A stretch of 64,000 nucleotides of DNA, from NCBI GenBank assembly GCA_965250215.1, contig CBDFNN010000004.1, positions 3,038,001 through 3,102,000 on the forward strand. Direction: 5' to 3'. The notes below the pieces were generated by a model that was not told where the DNA came from, made no database searches, and saw only the letters and a program-made list of their open reading frames with translations. Every line of letters begins with the position of its first letter. Within the stretch, counting starts at the first letter, position 1. The DNA is from CBDFNN01 sp965250215 (GTDB lineage Bacteria > Bacteroidota > Rhodothermia > Rhodothermales > DATKEJ01). Made by a program: the position numbers and the translations under genes. This document shows, piece after piece, positions 62,625 to 64,000 of this stretch.

Positions 62625-62652
62625 GTTGGTCGTTGGTCGTTGGTCGTTGGTC
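62625..62652. repeat. Heptanucleotide tandem tract (four units) at the amidohydrolase start
   Basis: Four perfect GTTGGTC units (28 bp) abut the ATG at 62622-62624 with no gap. Read on the minus strand it is (GACCAAC)4 followed by ATG. Same consensus as the tracts at 51433 and 53052. Confidence 0.9.
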
Positions 62653-62805
62653 AGAAGTTGAGCCACGTCTAGGCATCAATCAAGTACATTTCTGATTCTA
62701 CGACAATTTTCATCGACTAGACAAATTTCGTTGACACGAATTAAAGACCTTGCCAAAAAGAATGTTGAAAATGAGAGGAAAGTGACGAGCTAAATCTGGG
62801 CGATT

Positions 62806-63294
62806 CTATTTTTCCTCGTCCGCGAGACGAACGAACCATCTACGACGATCCATGGCGACTACCTTGACTTTGCTACCCGCAGAGATAAATCCACCTTCCG
62901 TATGAACCTCAACTCGGTCTCCTTCGATTTCTGCAACACCGGTGGGCCTTAATGGCGAAATGGCGAAACCCTCTTTCCCGAGGTAGCGCGACCTGTTTTC
63001 GGAAAGTTTATTCATACTTTCCTCCCGGTCGTCCAGTTTTTCCGAGAGTATAAGTTTATTCAAGGCACCCGACTTCCACCCGAGATATCCCAAGCCGCCC
63101 CCTACCATTGTCGCAATGGCAAGCGTGGAAATTCCTCCTATGAAACCGAAGACGCTAAAGCTGTAGACGGCTGCTCCTAAAAGTAAAAGAGTTCCGAGAA
63201 TCCCAACGACGTTGACTCCTGGGACAACATAGATTTCCAGCCCGATTAGGATCAGACCTGCGAGAATCAAAAAGGCGGGAAGTAGAATTTCCAA
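62806..63294 (-). CDS. NfeD family membrane protein (short form)
   Basis: This 162-residue protein has three N-terminal transmembrane segments (ILLPAFLILAGLILIGLEIYV, VVGILGTLLLLGAAVYSF, GGISTLAIATMVGGGLGYLG) and a C-terminal OB-fold domain with GVAEIEGDRVEVHTEGGFISAGSKVKVV. It matches the NfeD C-terminal module without the ClpP-like protease part. NfeD proteins pair with membrane stomatin-like proteases or help envelope stress responses. It lies 9 bp after the longer NfeD gene, so the two form one operon. Confidence 0.9.
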   Translation of the reverse strand: MEILLPAFLILAGLILIGLEIYVVPGVNVVGILGTLLLLGAAVYSFSVFGFIGGISTLAIATMVGGGLGYLGWKSGALNKLILSEKLDDREESMNKLSENRSRYLGKEGFAISPLRPTGVAEIEGDRVEVHTEGGFISAGSKVKVVAMDRRRWFVRLADEEK

Positions 63295-63303
63295 TGTTGT
63301 ACT

Positions 63304-64000
63304 CTAAGCTTGTAATGATTCTGTGGCTCTCACTTGAACTCTGTTACCGATGACATCGATTACTTTGACCGTGACTCCTTCAGATATGAATCCTCCTTCA
63401 GAAACCACATCCACCCTCTTTCCATCTACCATCATCGTTCCGGCCGGTCTCAGTACAGTCAAGGTTGTTCCAGATTTTCCGACAAGAGAAAAGTCTGTTT
63501 CGTTTGCTACATAGCCGTCAGCTGAGCTTAACTCTGGTGCAAGTACAAGTCGGTTGAAAGCTTTCGTCTCTGGCAAATATCGCGACAATGAACCAATCAA
63601 GACCGCTACTAGAATCAAGGTCACTGTCAGAGTAATTATAGCCGAGTTGATCTCCATTGTACTTGGAAGATCTAGGCCTACGTTTCCGATCAATGCTGTG
63701 AACAAGGAAACCAAGACCATTAGAATCCCGAGTATTCCGGCCACACCGAACCCAGGAATGACGAATATTTCTGCCGCGAGAAGTAATATTCCCACAAAGA
63801 ATAGAACGATCTCCCAAGATTCCACAAGTCCACCCATGTAGTTGGGTGCAAAAAACATTAGTGCACCAACAAGTGACATCATCCCAGCAAATCCAATTCC
63901 TGGTGACTGCAACTCGAAATACAGACCACTGAGCATCATCATCATGAGGATCGATTGAACGACAGGAGATCCAAAAAAACGAAAGAGTTTGTCTAAGCGA
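63304..64000 (-). CDS. NfeD family protein, 5' end outside the window
   Basis: The frame stays open to the window edge beyond the in-frame ATGs at 63936-63945. The upstream sequence RLDKLFRFFGSPVVQSILMMMMLSGLYFELQSPG is the usual end of the NfeD serine-protease domain joined to the membrane part, so this is a partial gene. The membrane segments MMSLVGALMFFAP, IVLFFVGILLLAAEIFVIPG and GILGILMVLVSLF are followed by GTTLTVLRPAGTMMVDGKRVDVVSEGGFISEGVTVKVIDV, the OB-type C-terminus. The missing N-terminus is predicted to be a ClpP-like protease domain. Confidence 0.88.
   Translation of the reverse strand, partial: RLDKLFRFFGSPVVQSILMMMMLSGLYFELQSPGIGFAGMMSLVGALMFFAPNYMGGLVESWEIVLFFVGILLLAAEIFVIPGFGVAGILGILMVLVSLFTALIGNVGLDLPSTMEINSAIITLTVTLILVAVLIGSLSRYLPETKAFNRLVLAPELSSADGYVANETDFSLVGKSGTTLTVLRPAGTMMVDGKRVDVVSEGGFISEGVTVKVIDVIGNRVQVRATESLQA

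Overview
This window reads as a chromosomal segment of a free-living, aerobic, probably marine or environmental bacterium of the Bacteroidota or a close relative. The support is: a type III glutamine synthetase, a DUF5683 gene behind parAB, a choice-of-anchor-B protein, Big_5-type Ig-like and PorT-like outer-membrane proteins, a serine-palmitoyltransferase-like enzyme, starts without Shine-Dalgarno sequences, and moderate GC (mid-40s % by eye). Several modules, namely DUF1501, PSD1/DUF1549/DUF1553 cytochromes, TAT-exported Gfo/Idh/MocA proteins and sulfatases, resemble those that are abundant in Planctomycetes and in polysaccharide-degrading marine Bacteroidota. The exact lineage cannot be fixed from the sequence. 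No tRNA, rRNA, CRISPR array, prophage or insertion sequence was recognised.

Layout. 1-5589 (-): a three-gene surface operon encoding a choice-of-anchor-B beta-propeller, a cytochrome c/YVTN propeller lipoprotein and an FG-GAP lipoprotein cut by the window edge. 5865-7375: exonuclease III and an excisionase-like HTH regulator. 7423-17040: an accessory block for exported carbohydrate or organophosphate metabolism, with two TAT-signal Gfo/Idh/MocA oxidoreductases, a PhoD-like lipoprotein, two sugar isomerase/epimerase TIM barrels, an ApbE flavinyltransferase and a SUMF1-fold lipoprotein. 17173-26392: OmpA lipoprotein, glutamine synthetase III, cystathionine beta-synthase with DUF3467, Lon, a histone-H1-like protein and RsgA. 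26398-34122 (-): topA, ppk1, dnaG and rpiA, a housekeeping run. 34359-39098 (-): two MacB-type permeases without an ATPase, and a UvrD-like helicase. 39211-41541 (+): parA, parB, DUF5683. 41864-44463: a probable sphingolipid pair (serine-palmitoyltransferase-like enzyme plus GNAT-fold protein). 44486-47537: a beta-barrel protein, a small orphan, rhomboid and DUF445. 47566-59974: DUF1501 and PSD1 pair, two sulfatases, an Ig-like lipoprotein with its coupled partner, a TAT/lipoprotein TIM barrel, an SpoU methyltransferase and alanine dehydrogenase. 60139-64000: enoyl-CoA hydratase, a YtcJ-type amidohydrolase lipoprotein, and two NfeD-family proteins, the last cut by the window edge.

Functionally the core genes cover replication, partition, topology, nitrogen and sulfur assimilation and protein quality control. 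The accessory genes point to a cell envelope loaded with lipoproteins and TAT substrates that attack oxidised or sulfated sugars and phosphate esters outside the cytoplasm. The observations most worth following are: (i) the scattered exported Gfo/Idh/MocA plus TIM-barrel set; (ii) a head-to-head antisense overlap of two lipoprotein signal-peptide regions (apbE and SUMF1); (iii) three 7-bp tandem-repeat tracts of one consensus, two of them touching start codons and one supplying a stop codon; (iv) a 20-bp near-palindrome with a parS-like CACGTG core on the GTG start codon of parA.
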